DNA of 64,000 bases from Vicinamibacterales bacterium (GTDB lineage: Bacteria; Acidobacteriota; Vicinamibacteria; Vicinamibacterales; Fen-181), in contig DASXVO010000081.1 of NCBI GenBank assembly GCA_036504215.1, forward strand, positions 62,001 through 126,000. Direction: 5' to 3'. Positions 26,878 through 38,152 of the stretch are shown piece by piece (the stretch's first letter is position 1; each line of letters starts with the position of its first letter). The notes beneath the pieces were generated by a model. It ran no database searches and was not told where the DNA came from. It was given only the letters and a program-made list of their open reading frames with translations. The position numbers and the translations under genes are program-made.

Positions 26878-27584
26878 ACATCGATCTGTTTGCGTTCGCT
26901 CCGGCGCCGCCCGACCTCTTGTCGGTCGAGGGCGTGCTCGCGGGCGGCATGCTGCTCGCCGCATTCTTCTCGATGGGCCGCAAGCGGCTGCCGACGTTCC
27001 TGCGCCACTACACCCTGTCGTCTGCCTGCCTGGCCGGCGTCATCGCCTCGCACGCGGTGCGGACGGCGCATCCGGCGGAGTGGGCCGGCGCCGCTGCCAC
27101 GTTGATCGTGAAGGTGGTGATCATCCCGCTGGCGATTCTGGCCACGGCGCGCCGATGCGGCGAATCGATGCGGCTTCGGCCGATTACGCGTCCGGTCGTG
27201 TCGTACGCGCTGTCGGTGGCCGCCGTCGTCGTCGCGTACGTGATGTCGCGCCGGCTGCCGATCGACGTCGGCGGGGGGCCGGGAGGCGGCATCGTCGTGC
27301 CGCTGTGGGGTCTCCTCTTCGTCGCGCTCGCCCTGATTCTCATCGGTTTCCTGATGCTGATCGTGCGGCGCGATCTCTATTCGCAGATCGTCGGCTTTCT
27401 CACCGTGGAGAACGGCATTGCCGCATTCACGGTGGTCGCCCTCGGCGGCGTGCCGTTCCTGATGGAGATGGGGATCTTCGCCGTCATCGGCAGCGGCGTG
27501 CTGCTGATGGCCGTGCTCAGCCAGCAGGTGCACAGCCTCTACCAGTCGCACGACACCGCGACTCTCCGAAATCTGATCGACTGA
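26874..27584 (+). CDS. HyfE-like membrane subunit
   Basis: 236 residues, about seven membrane segments. The C-terminal half is NuoK-like (DLYSQIVGFLTVENGIAAFTVVALGGVPFLMEMG, with membrane Glu residues); the N-terminal half matches HyfE of hydrogenase-4. GTG start at 26874 overlaps the stop of the preceding gene. Confidence 0.88.
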   Translation: MNIDLFAFAPAPPDLLSVEGVLAGGMLLAAFFSMGRKRLPTFLRHYTLSSACLAGVIASHAVRTAHPAEWAGAAATLIVKVVIIPLAILATARRCGESMRLRPITRPVVSYALSVAAVVVAYVMSRRLPIDVGGGPGGGIVVPLWGLLFVALALILIGFLMLIVRRDLYSQIVGFLTVENGIAAFTVVALGGVPFLMEMGIFAVIGSGVLLMAVLSQQVHSLYQSHDTATLRNLID

Positions 27585-27586
27585 TC

Positions 27587-29065
27587 ATGCTGCTCTTCGG
27601 TGTATTGCTCGTTCCGCTCGTTGCCGCCGTCCAGGCCCTCCTCGCACGGGACGGCCGCTCTGCGTCGCGTGGCGCGGTCATCGCCGCGGTCGTCGCGACG
27701 CTTGGCGCCGGAGCGCTGGCCGGTCTCGTATTCCTCAGCGGCGAGCTGTGGTTCGGCGGGTATGGGATGCTCGATCGTTTCAGCGCGCTGATGGTGGTGC
27801 TGATCCAGATCGTCTGGCTCGGCGCCGCGCTCAGCAGCGTTCGGTACATCGGAATCGAGGAGGCATCGGGCATCCTCTCGGTGCGCAAGGTACGCCTCTA
27901 CTACGCGCTGCTTCCGGTCTTCGTGCTCGCGATGCTCGTGACGGTCACGACCGACCACCTGGGAGTGCTGTGGCTCGGCCTCGAAGCGACGACGCTCGCG
28001 ACGACGCCGCTCGTGGCGCTCTACCGGAAGGATGGCGCGATCGAGGCCGCGTGGAAGTACCTGCTGCTCTGCTCGCTCGGGATCAGCGTGAGCCTGCTCG
28101 GTCTGGTCCTGCTCGCGTACGCCGGCGTCGGGGCGGGACTGCCCGTCGATCAGGCCTTCTCACTCGGCGCGCTTCGAGGCCGGGCGGCGGCGCTGGACCC
28201 CCAGGTGGTGCGCTGGGCCTTCGTCTTCCTCTTCGTCGGCATCGGCACGAAGGTCGGCTTCGTGCCGATGCATCCGTGGCTCCCCGATGCCCACAGCCGC
28301 ACGCCGTCGCCGATCTCCGCGTCGCTCTCCGGGGTCCTGTTGAACGTCGCGCTGTACGCCTTGCTGCGGGCCAAGGCCGTCACCGACCTCGCGCTCGGAC
28401 AGGGCGAGTGGACGTCGCGGTTCTTCTGGGCGTTCGGTCTGCTGTCGGTGCTCTTCGCCGCCTTCGTCCTGCTGCACCAGCAGAACTACAAGCGGATGCT
28501 GGCGTACCACAGCGTCGAGCACATGGGCCTGATCTCCTTCGGGCTGGGCATGGGCCCGCTCGGGTCGGCCGGCGCGGTGATGCACATGATCGGGCACACG
28601 CTCGCGAAGAGCGCGCTCTTCTTCTCGGCGGGTGAAATCCTGCTGCGCACGCACACGACGAAGATCGCCAACATCCGCGGGCTGTGGCGCCAGGCGCCCC
28701 GCACCTCGCTGGCCTTTCTGCTCGGGTTCCTCGGGCTGATCGGCGCACCGACGTCAATCATCTTCGCGAGCGAACTCACGTTCCTCGTGGCCGCCGCACG
28801 GCGCAGCCCCGCCTCGGCGGTCGCGATCATCGTCGCGCTGGCGATTGTCGCGGTCGGCGTCCTGCACCACATCTTCTCCATGCTGTTCGGCGGCGACGCG
28901 CACGCGCGGCCGGAGGAGGCACCGCCACCTGAGCGGTTCACGGTGACGCACGCCGTCCTCGCCGTGGAACTGGCGCTGCTGTTCGGCGGCGGGGTGTTCT
29001 TCCTCACGAGACCCGGCTTCGAACTGGCAGCCAGCATCGCCCGTGTCTTCACGGTGAAGCCATGA
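27587..29065 (+). CDS. HyfF/NuoN-like proton-channel subunit
   Basis: 492 residues. Second antiporter-like module of the complex. Ion-path residues present: Glu133 in WLGLEATTLATTPLV, Lys222 in GTKVGFVPMHPWLPDAHSRTPSPIS and Lys341 in HTLAKSALFF. It starts two bases after the previous stop and overlaps the last gene of the operon by four bases. Confidence 0.92.
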   Translation: MLLFGVLLVPLVAAVQALLARDGRSASRGAVIAAVVATLGAGALAGLVFLSGELWFGGYGMLDRFSALMVVLIQIVWLGAALSSVRYIGIEEASGILSVRKVRLYYALLPVFVLAMLVTVTTDHLGVLWLGLEATTLATTPLVALYRKDGAIEAAWKYLLLCSLGISVSLLGLVLLAYAGVGAGLPVDQAFSLGALRGRAAALDPQVVRWAFVFLFVGIGTKVGFVPMHPWLPDAHSRTPSPISASLSGVLLNVALYALLRAKAVTDLALGQGEWTSRFFWAFGLLSVLFAAFVLLHQQNYKRMLAYHSVEHMGLISFGLGMGPLGSAGAVMHMIGHTLAKSALFFSAGEILLRTHTTKIANIRGLWRQAPRTSLAFLLGFLGLIGAPTSIIFASELTFLVAAARRSPASAVAIIVALAIVAVGVLHHIFSMLFGGDAHARPEEAPPPERFTVTHAVLAVELALLFGGGVFFLTRPGFELAASIARVFTVKP

Positions 29066-30642
29066 ACGCCCAGCAGGCCCTGTTGAACACTCCCGGCGTG
29101 ATCGTCCGCGACGACCTCTATGCGTCGAGCGAGGGACGGGTCGTCGCCTACGTCCACCACTCCGTGTTCCAAACCGTCGTCGAGGCGCTTCACCAACAGT
29201 CGGGCCTGCCGCTCGATCTGCTGTTCGCGACGGACAACCGCGCGGCGAATGGCACGTTTGGACTCCATGCCGTGCTCGCGGTCGATGCCAGCCATGAGTG
29301 GATTGAGGTCGTCACCACTCTGCCGGAAACCGATCCTGTCTACGATTCGCTGACACCGACCGTCATGGCGGCCCACTGGTACGAGCGCTACGCGCAGGAC
29401 ATGTTCGGCATCGTCGCGCAGGGACATCCGGATCCACGCCGGCTCGTTCACCACGAGAACATCCCGGCGGGGACGCATCCGCTGCGCAAGGACTTCGGTT
29501 GGGACACGCCGTTGCCTCACGCCGACGAGCCCTACCCGTTGGGGCGGGTGGCTGGCGAGGGCATCTTCCAGATTCCCGTGGGACCGATCCACGCCGGCAT
29601 CATCGAGCCCGGGCACTTCAGGTTCAATGTCGCGGGCGAACGGATCATCACGCTCGAGGGCAAGCTGTTCTTCACCCACAAGGGTGTCGAGAAGCTGCTC
29701 GAAGGGAAGACACCCCCTGAGGCCATGCCGTTCGTCGAGCGCGTGTCTGGCGATTCGGCGGCCTCGCATGCGCTCGCCTTCTGCCAGGCCATCGAATCGG
29801 TCGCCGGCTGCGCGGTGGCCGAACGCGCCCGCCTGATCCGCCTCGCACTCGTCGAAGTCGAACGGTTCACGATGCACTTGCACGACGTGTCCAACATCTG
29901 CGGCATGGGCACCGGGTACACCGTGATGGCGGCCAACGGGTTCCGGATCAAGGAGCGCCTCCAGCGGCTGTCGGCGCGCCTGCTCGGCAACCGGTTCTTC
30001 CGTGGCCTCATCGTGCCAGGTGGTGTCGCACGAGACTTCTCGGACGCCGAGATGGACGACGTCCGCGAGACGCTTGGGGCGGCCTGGAGCGACGCGTCAT
30101 CACTGATCCGGCTCGGTCTCGACTCCGACACGCTCCGCGACCGCCTCGAGACCACGGGGGTGCTGACCCGGGACGCAGCCTGGGCCTACGGCGCCAAGGG
30201 GCTTGCGGCTCGCGCCTCCGGCCTCGATCGCGATGCGCGCCGCGATCATCCGCACGCCGGATACGACCTGTGTTCGCCGACCGTAAGGACGCGCACCGAG
30301 GGCGACGTGTTCGCGCGTGTGATGGTGCGCGTCAGCGAGATGGAGGACTCGGTCGAACTCGTTCGCGCGGCGCTGGGGCGTTGCCGCGGCGGCGCACTCG
30401 GACCGCGCATCGAAGCCTGCGTCGCGTCCCACGGCGAGGCGCTCGGCTGGGCGGAAGGCTGGCGCGGTCAGATCCTCGACTGGATCCGGCTGCGCGACGG
30501 CGTCATCGACCGGGCCGTGATCCGCGACCCGTCGTTCTGCAACTGGCCGCTGTTCGGCGAGATGGGGCCAGGCAACATCGTCCCCGACTTCCCGCTCTGC
30601 AACAAGTCGCTCAACCTGAGCTACTCGGGCACCGACCTGTAG
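29062..30642 (+). CDS. NuoCD/HyfG-like subunit without NiFe ligands
   Basis: 526 residues. N-terminal NuoC part to ~150 (HWYERYAQDMFGIVAQGHPDPRRLVHHENIPAGTHPLRKDF), then the NuoD/hydrogenase large-subunit part. The hydrogenase L1 motif RxCGxC is RVSGDS (Ser229, Ser232), and at the C terminus DPCxxC is replaced by DFPLCNKS, leaving a single Cys513. No [NiFe] site can form. The family with these losses is known as energy-converting-hydrogenase-related (Ehr). No ferredoxin-like (HyfH/A) subunit is in the operon. What drives the complex is unknown. Confidence 0.88.
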   Translation: MNAQQALLNTPGVIVRDDLYASSEGRVVAYVHHSVFQTVVEALHQQSGLPLDLLFATDNRAANGTFGLHAVLAVDASHEWIEVVTTLPETDPVYDSLTPTVMAAHWYERYAQDMFGIVAQGHPDPRRLVHHENIPAGTHPLRKDFGWDTPLPHADEPYPLGRVAGEGIFQIPVGPIHAGIIEPGHFRFNVAGERIITLEGKLFFTHKGVEKLLEGKTPPEAMPFVERVSGDSAASHALAFCQAIESVAGCAVAERARLIRLALVEVERFTMHLHDVSNICGMGTGYTVMAANGFRIKERLQRLSARLLGNRFFRGLIVPGGVARDFSDAEMDDVRETLGAAWSDASSLIRLGLDSDTLRDRLETTGVLTRDAAWAYGAKGLAARASGLDRDARRDHPHAGYDLCSPTVRTRTEGDVFARVMVRVSEMEDSVELVRAALGRCRGGALGPRIEACVASHGEALGWAEGWRGQILDWIRLRDGVIDRAVIRDPSFCNWPLFGEMGPGNIVPDFPLCNKSLNLSYSGTDL

Positions 30643-30770
30643 GGCCGCGACACCCACCACCAAGCCACCGAGGACACCCAGGCTTCAGTCTCTGCGCGTT
30701 TGTGGCTCCGTGGCCGTCCGTCGCGGCCGCGGTTGGATCTCGTGGTGTTCTTGGAGTCCTCGGGCACCTC

Positions 30771-33041
<2,271 letters not shown>

Positions 33042-33125
33042 GGTCAACCTCCTCGACGACTGGTTGTTCGAGCTGAACTCGAAGGGGGGCGCAGCAGCAT
33101 TCTGCCACAAGCGGGAGGAAAGCCC

Positions 33126-33163
33126 GAGGGGCACCGCGTCCGATGAGGGACACCGCGTCCGAT
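33126..33163. repeat. Tandem 19-base repeat
   Basis: GAGGGGCACCGCGTCCGAT at 33126-33144 is repeated with one change at 33145-33163, immediately before the palindromic element at 33166. Confidence 0.8.
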
Positions 33164-33165
33164 GA

Positions 33166-33192
33166 GGGGCACGGGCGTCCCGCCCGTGCCCC
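33166..33192. repeat. Palindromic repeat copy 3
   Basis: GGGGCACGGGCG-TCC-CGCCCGTGCCCC, perfect 12-bp arms with a 3-base loop. Same family as the two copies inside the ATPase gene. It lies between the divergent S9 peptidase and bshB1 genes. Confidence 0.85.
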
Positions 33193-33258
33193 TGCTCCGC
33201 CCCGCAGAAGTTGCGACATCCGATCTGCGCCCGTGTGCGATACTGGTCGAGCCGCAGG

Positions 33259-33984
33259 ATGACGACCATCGCACTCGATCTGCTCGTGTTCGGGCCGCAC
33301 GCCGACGACCTCGAGATCGGCCTCGGCGGAACCATCGCGCGCCACACGGCTGCGGGCTGGCACGTGGGACTGTGTGATCTGACCCGCGGCGAGATGGGCA
33401 GCAACGGTACGCCGGAAGAACGTCTGGCCGAAGCCGAAGCGGCTCGCGCGGTCCTCGGCGCCGACTGGCGAGTCAACCTCGGGTGGCCCGACCGCGGGAT
33501 CACAGGCACAGCGGACCAGGTGGGCGACATCGTCGCCCTCGTTCGGCGGTGGCGTCCGCGAGCGATTGCCATCCCGTTCTGGCAGGACCGTCATCCGGAT
33601 CACGGCGCCGCGAGCCGCGTGCTGACCGAGGCGATCTTCAACGCGCGCCTGCGCCGCTACCCGGCCGAGGGCGATCCCTGGGCACCCGACTGGGTCTGTT
33701 ACTACTTCATCAACGACAGCGGCCCGATCTCGTTTGCGATCGACGTCTCGGCTCAGTACGGGTCGAAGCGCACGGCGCTCGCGTGCTACCGCAGCCAGTT
33801 CCGGCCCGACGCGGACGGGGCCGTCGCCACGCGGCTGAACACGCCCACGTTCTCGCAGTTGATCGAGAGCCGCGACGCCCAGTTCGGGGCGCTGGCGGGC
33901 GTCGCCTTCGCTGAGGGCCTGGTCGTGAAAGAACCGGTCCTGCGCCCGCACCTGTTCAAGAACTGGGCACTGGAGCGACCGTGA
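33259..33984 (+). CDS. bshB1: Bacillithiol biosynthesis deacetylase BshB1
   Basis: 241 residues. Removes acetyl from N-acetylglucosaminyl-malate in bacillithiol synthesis. LmbE-type zinc site: [14 protein letters not shown] (AHPDD motif with His and Asp) and the later PDHGAASRV His. [22 protein letters not shown] and [17 protein letters not shown] are typical of BshB1. Overlaps bshA by four bases (GTGA), which confirms the pathway. bshC is not in the window. Confidence 0.93.
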   Translation: MTTIALDLLVFGPHADDLEIGLGGTIARHTAAGWHVGLCDLTRGEMGSNGTPEERLAEAEAARAVLGADWRVNLGWPDRGITGTADQVGDIVALVRRWRPRAIAIPFWQDRHPDHGAASRVLTEAIFNARLRRYPAEGDPWAPDWVCYYFINDSGPISFAIDVSAQYGSKRTALACYRSQFRPDADGAVATRLNTPTFSQLIESRDAQFGALAGVAFAEGLVVKEPVLRPHLFKNWALERP

Positions 33985-35126
33985 AGATTGCGATGATCTG
34001 TTACGCGTCAGTGGGCGGCAGCGGCATCGTCGCCACCGAACTGGCGAAGTGCCTCGCGAAGCGCGGCCACGAGATCCACGTGGTGAGCCGCGAGCAGCCG
34101 TTCCGTCTCGGCGACGACCAGCCGGGTGTCATCTTCCACCGCGTCGTGACGCCGTCCTATCCGCTGTTCCGCGAGCCGCAGTACGTGCTCTCGCTCTCGA
34201 CGAAGATCGTGGAACTGTCGCGCGCCGTCGACCTCGACATCATCCACGCACACTACGCGATTCCGCACGCGGCCGCCGCGTTTCTCGCGCGCCAGGTGCT
34301 CGCGGGAACGGGCGACGGACACGCGCCGCGCGTCGTCACCACGCTCCACGGCACCGATATCACGCTCGTCGGCAGCGATCCCTCGTATGCGGAGACGATC
34401 GGTTTCTGCATCGACCGATCGGATGGCGTCACCGCCGTGTCGGAGAGTCTGAAGGCCGACACGTATCGCGGCCTGCCGGTGAAGACCGACATCCGCGTCA
34501 TCCCGAACTTCCTCGACTGCTCGATCCACCGCAGGGTCGATGATCCGGACGTTCGCAAACGAATCGGCGCTCCCGACCACGCCATCATCATGCACGTGTC
34601 GAACTTCAGGCCGGTCAAGCGCATCGCTGCCGTAGTCGAGGTCTTCGCGCGGATCCGCCGGTCGGTACCGGCCACGCTCGTGCTCGTCGGCGACGGTCCC
34701 GACCTGCCGCACGGCCTCGCGCTCGCACGGGAACTCGGCGTCGCGCAGGATGTGCGGGCAGTTGGAGAGCAGGGCGACGTGCGCGGCTATCTGTCTGCCG
34801 CGGATCTGTTCCTGCTGCCGTCCGCCACCGAGAGTTTCGGCCTCGCCGCGCTCGAGGCGATGGCGTGCGACGTGCCGGTCATCGCGTCACGCGTGGGCGG
34901 TCTGCCGGAGGTCATCGAGGACGGCGTGAGCGGCTACCTGCGGGATCCGGATGACCTCGACGGGATGGCGTCCTGTGCCGTCGTATTGCTGACAGATCGG
35001 AAGGTGCACGACCGAATCGGCCTGGCCGGCCGGAAGGTCGTCCGCGATCGGTACTGCTCGGACCGAATCGTTCCTCACTATGAGGCCTTCTACAGGGAGA
35101 TCCTGGCTGCGCCGCCGCGCGCGTGA
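33981..35126 (+). CDS. bshA: N-acetylglucosaminyl-malate synthase BshA
   Basis: 381 residues, GT4 glycosyltransferase joining UDP-GlcNAc and L-malate, the first step of bacillithiol synthesis. [32 protein letters not shown] and [19 protein letters not shown] are BshA signatures. The nucleotide-sugar site follows: FRPVKRI, LVGDGPD and the EX7E segment in [25 protein letters not shown] start overlaps the bshB1 stop. Confidence 0.94.
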   Translation: MKIAMICYASVGGSGIVATELAKCLAKRGHEIHVVSREQPFRLGDDQPGVIFHRVVTPSYPLFREPQYVLSLSTKIVELSRAVDLDIIHAHYAIPHAAAAFLARQVLAGTGDGHAPRVVTTLHGTDITLVGSDPSYAETIGFCIDRSDGVTAVSESLKADTYRGLPVKTDIRVIPNFLDCSIHRRVDDPDVRKRIGAPDHAIIMHVSNFRPVKRIAAVVEVFARIRRSVPATLVLVGDGPDLPHGLALARELGVAQDVRAVGEQGDVRGYLSAADLFLLPSATESFGLAALEAMACDVPVIASRVGGLPEVIEDGVSGYLRDPDDLDGMASCAVVLLTDRKVHDRIGLAGRKVVRDRYCSDRIVPHYEAFYREILAAPPRA

Positions 35127-35216
35127 CTATTTTGCGAGAGGGGCAAGCCAGATGGCGGAAGGCGGCGTCTAAGGGAATAAGAGCCAAGAAACGCTTCAAC
35201 CCTCCTCCACAGTTTG

Positions 35217-35248
35217 GGCCGCCGATGGGAACCGGCGGCCTTTTTTTT
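35217..35248 (+). terminator. Rho-independent terminator
   Basis: GGCCGCCG, an 8-base loop, CGGCGGCC, then eight T. It ends the bsh transcript, or is the expression platform of a leader in front of cbiM; both fit. Confidence 0.85.
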
Positions 35249-35285
35249 GGCCGGCAGATTCGCCGTGTGTTCGCCATTCTCGACA

Positions 35286-35314
35286 CGTAGCACCTCTCTT
35301 CACTTCGTGCTACG
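35286..35314. promoter_or_regulatory. Inverted repeat before cbiM
   Basis: CGTAGCAC-N13-GTGCTACG, perfect 8-bp arms, ending 9 bases before the cbiM GTG. A metal-responsive repressor site or an RNA hairpin that hides the ribosome-binding site. Confidence 0.5.
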
Positions 35315-35323
35315 CTACGATGC

Positions 35324-36415
35324 GTGCATATTCCGGATGGCTATCTCAGCCCGGCCACGTGCGCCGCGCTCTACGCCGGCGCCGCACCGTTCTGGTACGT
35401 AGCGCTCCGCCGCATCAGGTCCGCGCTCCACACACGCCTCGTACCGCTCCTCTCGCTCTTCGCCGCGTTCTCGTTCGTCGTGATGATGTTCAACATCCCG
35501 CTGCCCGGGGGATCGACCGGCCACGCGGTCGGTGTGGCGCTTGCCGCCATCGTGCTCGGCCCGTCCGGCTCGATCCTCGCGGTGTCGATCGCGCTGGCCA
35601 TCCAGGCCTTCTTCTTTGGCGACGGCGGCATCACGGCGCTCGGCGCGAACTCCCTGAACATGGGCGTCGTTGGATCGCTCGTGGCGTTCGGCGTCTACCG
35701 GCTGATCGCCGGCCGTTCGGCGCTGACCTCGCGGCGCAGGTTCGTCGCCGCGGGACTGGCCGGGTACGCGGCAGTGAATGCAGCCGCCTTTTTCACGGCG
35801 GTTGAGTTCGGCATTCAGCCGATGCTCTACCAGGACGCCAGTGGCGCTCCCCTCTACTGCCCGTACCCGCTCAGCATCGCCGTTCCTGCGATGATGATCG
35901 GCCACATGACGGTGGCAGGTCTCGCGGAAATGGTGCTCACGGCCGGCGTCGTGGCCTACCTGCAACGCTCCGACGTCGGGCTGCTGCGACGAACGGCCGG
36001 CCCCGCTGGCGATGACGACTCCGCGCCGTTGCCGGAACGCGCCACGCTACGGCCGTTGTGGATTGCGCTGGGCGTGCTCCTCGTGCTGACGCCGCTTGGC
36101 GTACTGGCGGCCGGTTCCGCCTGGGGTGAATGGGCGCCGTCCGCTTTTGGAGATCCTGCGTCGCGACAGGCCATCGCCGCCGCCTCACTCGATCGGCAGC
36201 CGCCCGCACGAGCCCCGCGCGGGCTCGACCGGCTGTCGACGGTCTGGACGGCACCGTTCCCCGACTACGCGCCGCGCTTCCTTCGCAGCGCGACGATTGG
36301 CTACCTGCTCTCGGCCATGTTTGGCGTCGGCCTCGTCATCCTGGCGGTCACGGCTGTCGCGTGGATGGCCGGCGGGCGAAAGCCTCCCGACGCGGTCGAG
36401 ACGGCAGGAACATGA
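35324..36415 (+). CDS. cbiM: CbiM-like Co/Ni ECF component with fused CbiN-like domain
   Basis: 363 residues from GTG 35324. MHIPDGYLSP is the metal-binding N terminus of CbiM, whose amino group and His2 ligate Co or Ni. Membrane segments follow (GVALAAIVLGPSGSILAVSIALAIQAFFFGDGGITALGANSLNMG). After ~235 a second part, GVLLVLTPLGVLAAGSAWGEW...DYAP, is the PDGLE/CbiN-like domain fused to the C terminus. It is the substrate-binding unit of an energy-coupling-factor transporter with the two genes that follow. Co versus Ni cannot be decided. Confidence 0.92.
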   Translation: MHIPDGYLSPATCAALYAGAAPFWYVALRRIRSALHTRLVPLLSLFAAFSFVVMMFNIPLPGGSTGHAVGVALAAIVLGPSGSILAVSIALAIQAFFFGDGGITALGANSLNMGVVGSLVAFGVYRLIAGRSALTSRRRFVAAGLAGYAAVNAAAFFTAVEFGIQPMLYQDASGAPLYCPYPLSIAVPAMMIGHMTVAGLAEMVLTAGVVAYLQRSDVGLLRRTAGPAGDDDSAPLPERATLRPLWIALGVLLVLTPLGVLAAGSAWGEWAPSAFGDPASRQAIAAASLDRQPPARAPRGLDRLSTVWTAPFPDYAPRFLRSATIGYLLSAMFGVGLVILAVTAVAWMAGGRKPPDAVETAGT

Positions 36416-37248
36416 GCCGCCTGACGAAGCGTCGCCCCCGCGGGTATCTCGAGCGGACGCTCGATGTCCTGCACGGCGCGATCGATCGCACGCTGGCCGC
36501 CGAACTCACCGTGTCCCGACGCGGCCTGCTGCAGCGCCTCGATCCTCGCGTCAAGGTCGTCGGCCTCCTCTCGCTCATCGCCGCAGTCGCCCTCGCCCGG
36601 AATGCGCCGACGATGGCCGCCATGCTCGGGCTGGCGACCATCCTCGCGGCGCTGTCGCGGCTGACCCCGGCGCTGCTGCTCTCGACGGTCTGGATCGGCA
36701 CCTTCGTTTTCACGGCGGCGCTCGCCGGGCCCGCCATCTTCCTGACGCCGGGGCGCGTCACCCTGCGCCTGCCGCTCCTCGGGTGGCCCGTCACCGCACA
36801 GGGACTGACGACCGCGCTCTACCTGATCCTCCGAGTCGAGGCCGCCGCCACGTTCGGCTTCCTGCTGGTGTTCACGACACCGTGGGCGCACGTCCTGAAG
36901 GCTCTCCGCGCGCTGCGCGTGCCTGTCGTGGTCGTCGTCGTGCTCGGGATGACGTATCGCTACGTGCTGCTGCTGCTCGAATCGGCGAGCGAGATGTTCG
37001 AGGCGCGTCGCAGTCGAACGGTGGGATCGCTGGCCGGCACAGACCGCCGCCGTCTGGCTGCGGCCAGCGTGGGCGTCCTGCTGTCGAAGGCGCTGCACCT
37101 GAGCGGCGAAGTCTTCCTGGCGATGCAGGCGCGCGGGTTTCGTGGTGAGGTCTACCTGCTGGACGAGTTTCGGATGACGGCCCTCGACTGGACGGCCCTC
37201 GGGTCGTTGGTTGTCACCGCAGCCGTTGCGATCTGGGTGGGACGATGA
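36412..37248 (+). CDS. cbiQ: CbiQ transmembrane component
   Basis: 278 residues. Energy-coupling T component with about five membrane segments (VKVVGLLSLIAAVALA, TPALLLSTVWIGTFVFTAAL, VVVVVVLGMTYRYVLLLLE) and the coupling helices containing Ala-Arg-Gly/Ser (SEMFEARRSRT and MQARGFRG). ATGA overlap with cbiM. Confidence 0.92.
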   Translation: MSRLTKRRPRGYLERTLDVLHGAIDRTLAAELTVSRRGLLQRLDPRVKVVGLLSLIAAVALARNAPTMAAMLGLATILAALSRLTPALLLSTVWIGTFVFTAALAGPAIFLTPGRVTLRLPLLGWPVTAQGLTTALYLILRVEAAATFGFLLVFTTPWAHVLKALRALRVPVVVVVVLGMTYRYVLLLLESASEMFEARRSRTVGSLAGTDRRRLAAASVGVLLSKALHLSGEVFLAMQARGFRGEVYLLDEFRMTALDWTALGSLVVTAAVAIWVGR

Positions 37249-38036
37249 ACGTGTTCGACGTGGCGGATGTGACGTACCGCTATCAGCGGCAGGTCGCGCT
37301 CGACGCGCTCTCGATGTCGGTGGTCGAAGGCACCCGCGTCGGCCTCGTCGGGTCGAACGGATCCGGGAAGTCCACGCTGCTTCGGCTGTTGGACGGCCTC
37401 TATTTCCCGGAGACGGGGGAGGTCCGCTTCTGTGGTGAGCCGCTCACAGAGGCGCGCTTCGGCGATGACGACCTCGCGTTTGCGTTCCGCAGGCGCGTCG
37501 GCCTGGTCTTTCAGAACCCGGACGCACAGCTGTTCAATCCAACGGTGTTCGACGAGGTCGCGTTCGGTCCGCTGCAACTGCGCTGGCCGCCGGGCGAGGT
37601 GCGGACCCGCGTGGCCGAGGCGATGGAGCGGATGCGGATCGCCGACCTCAAGAACCGCACTCCACAGCGTCTGTCGGGAGGCGAGAAGAAGCGGGTCGCC
37701 ATCGCCAGCGTGCTGGCGATGGACCCTGACGTCCTGCTGCTGGACGAGCCGACGGCGGCGCTCGACCCCCGGAGCCAGAGCCAGATCATCGACCTGCTCG
37801 TCGGTTGGGCAGGCACGGGGAAGACCGTCATCACGGCGACGCACGACCTCGGCATTCTCGAGGACATTGCGGATCGCTGCTGCGTGCTCGACAGGGGCCG
37901 ACTGGTGGCGGACCGCTCGCCGGCCGCCCTGCTCGCGGACGAAGACCTGCTCGGCCGGACGAACCTGATTCATGCCCATCGACACCATCACGGCGCCGCG
38001 CACGAGCATTCGCACCCGCACGTGCACAGGCGGTAA
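37245..38036 (+). CDS. cbiO: CbiO ATPase with histidine-rich tail
   Basis: 263 residues. ABC ATPase of the ECF transporter: Walker A GSNGSGKST, Q-loop FQNPDAQLF, signature LSGGEKKRVAIA, Walker B VLLLDEPTAALD, switch His in TATHD. The last 21 residues contain ten His, a likely metal-binding or sensing tail that most CbiO proteins lack. Overlaps cbiQ. Confidence 0.93.
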   Translation: MNVFDVADVTYRYQRQVALDALSMSVVEGTRVGLVGSNGSGKSTLLRLLDGLYFPETGEVRFCGEPLTEARFGDDDLAFAFRRRVGLVFQNPDAQLFNPTVFDEVAFGPLQLRWPPGEVRTRVAEAMERMRIADLKNRTPQRLSGGEKKRVAIASVLAMDPDVLLLDEPTAALDPRSQSQIIDLLVGWAGTGKTVITATHDLGILEDIADRCCVLDRGRLVADRSPAALLADEDLLGRTNLIHAHRHHHGAAHEHSHPHVHRR

Positions 38037-38103
38037 GGTGCCAAGCGCAAAGTGCTATGTGCTGAGGGCCCCCTTCTCACTTGTCGCTGCTCGTTGTACG
38101 CCC

Positions 38104-38152
38104 CTGGCTCCTGCCCCTGACCTCTGATCCCTGACCCCTAATCCTCAATCCC
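38104..38152. repeat. 7-base-period array, CTGRCYC type
   Basis: Units CTGGCTC, CTGCCCC, TGACCTC, TGATCCC, TGACCCC, TAATCCT, CAATCCC with exact 7-base spacing, between the convergent cbiO and tupC genes. Confidence 0.7.

Noticed and set aside
23400-30642. Calling the operon a functional [NiFe] hydrogenase or formate hydrogenlyase.
   Set aside because: The NiFe and proximal Fe-S ligands are replaced and no ferredoxin-like subunits, maturation genes or formate dehydrogenase are present.
30643-30770. A gene or regulatory RNA between the hydrogenase-like operon and the S9 peptidase.
   Set aside because: The 128 bases between these convergent genes contain only loosely repetitive CCACCAAG-like sequence.
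35130-35250. A cobalamin or c-di-GMP riboswitch before cbiM.
   Set aside because: AAGGGAA occurs, but the B12-box and the rest of either consensus could not be found.
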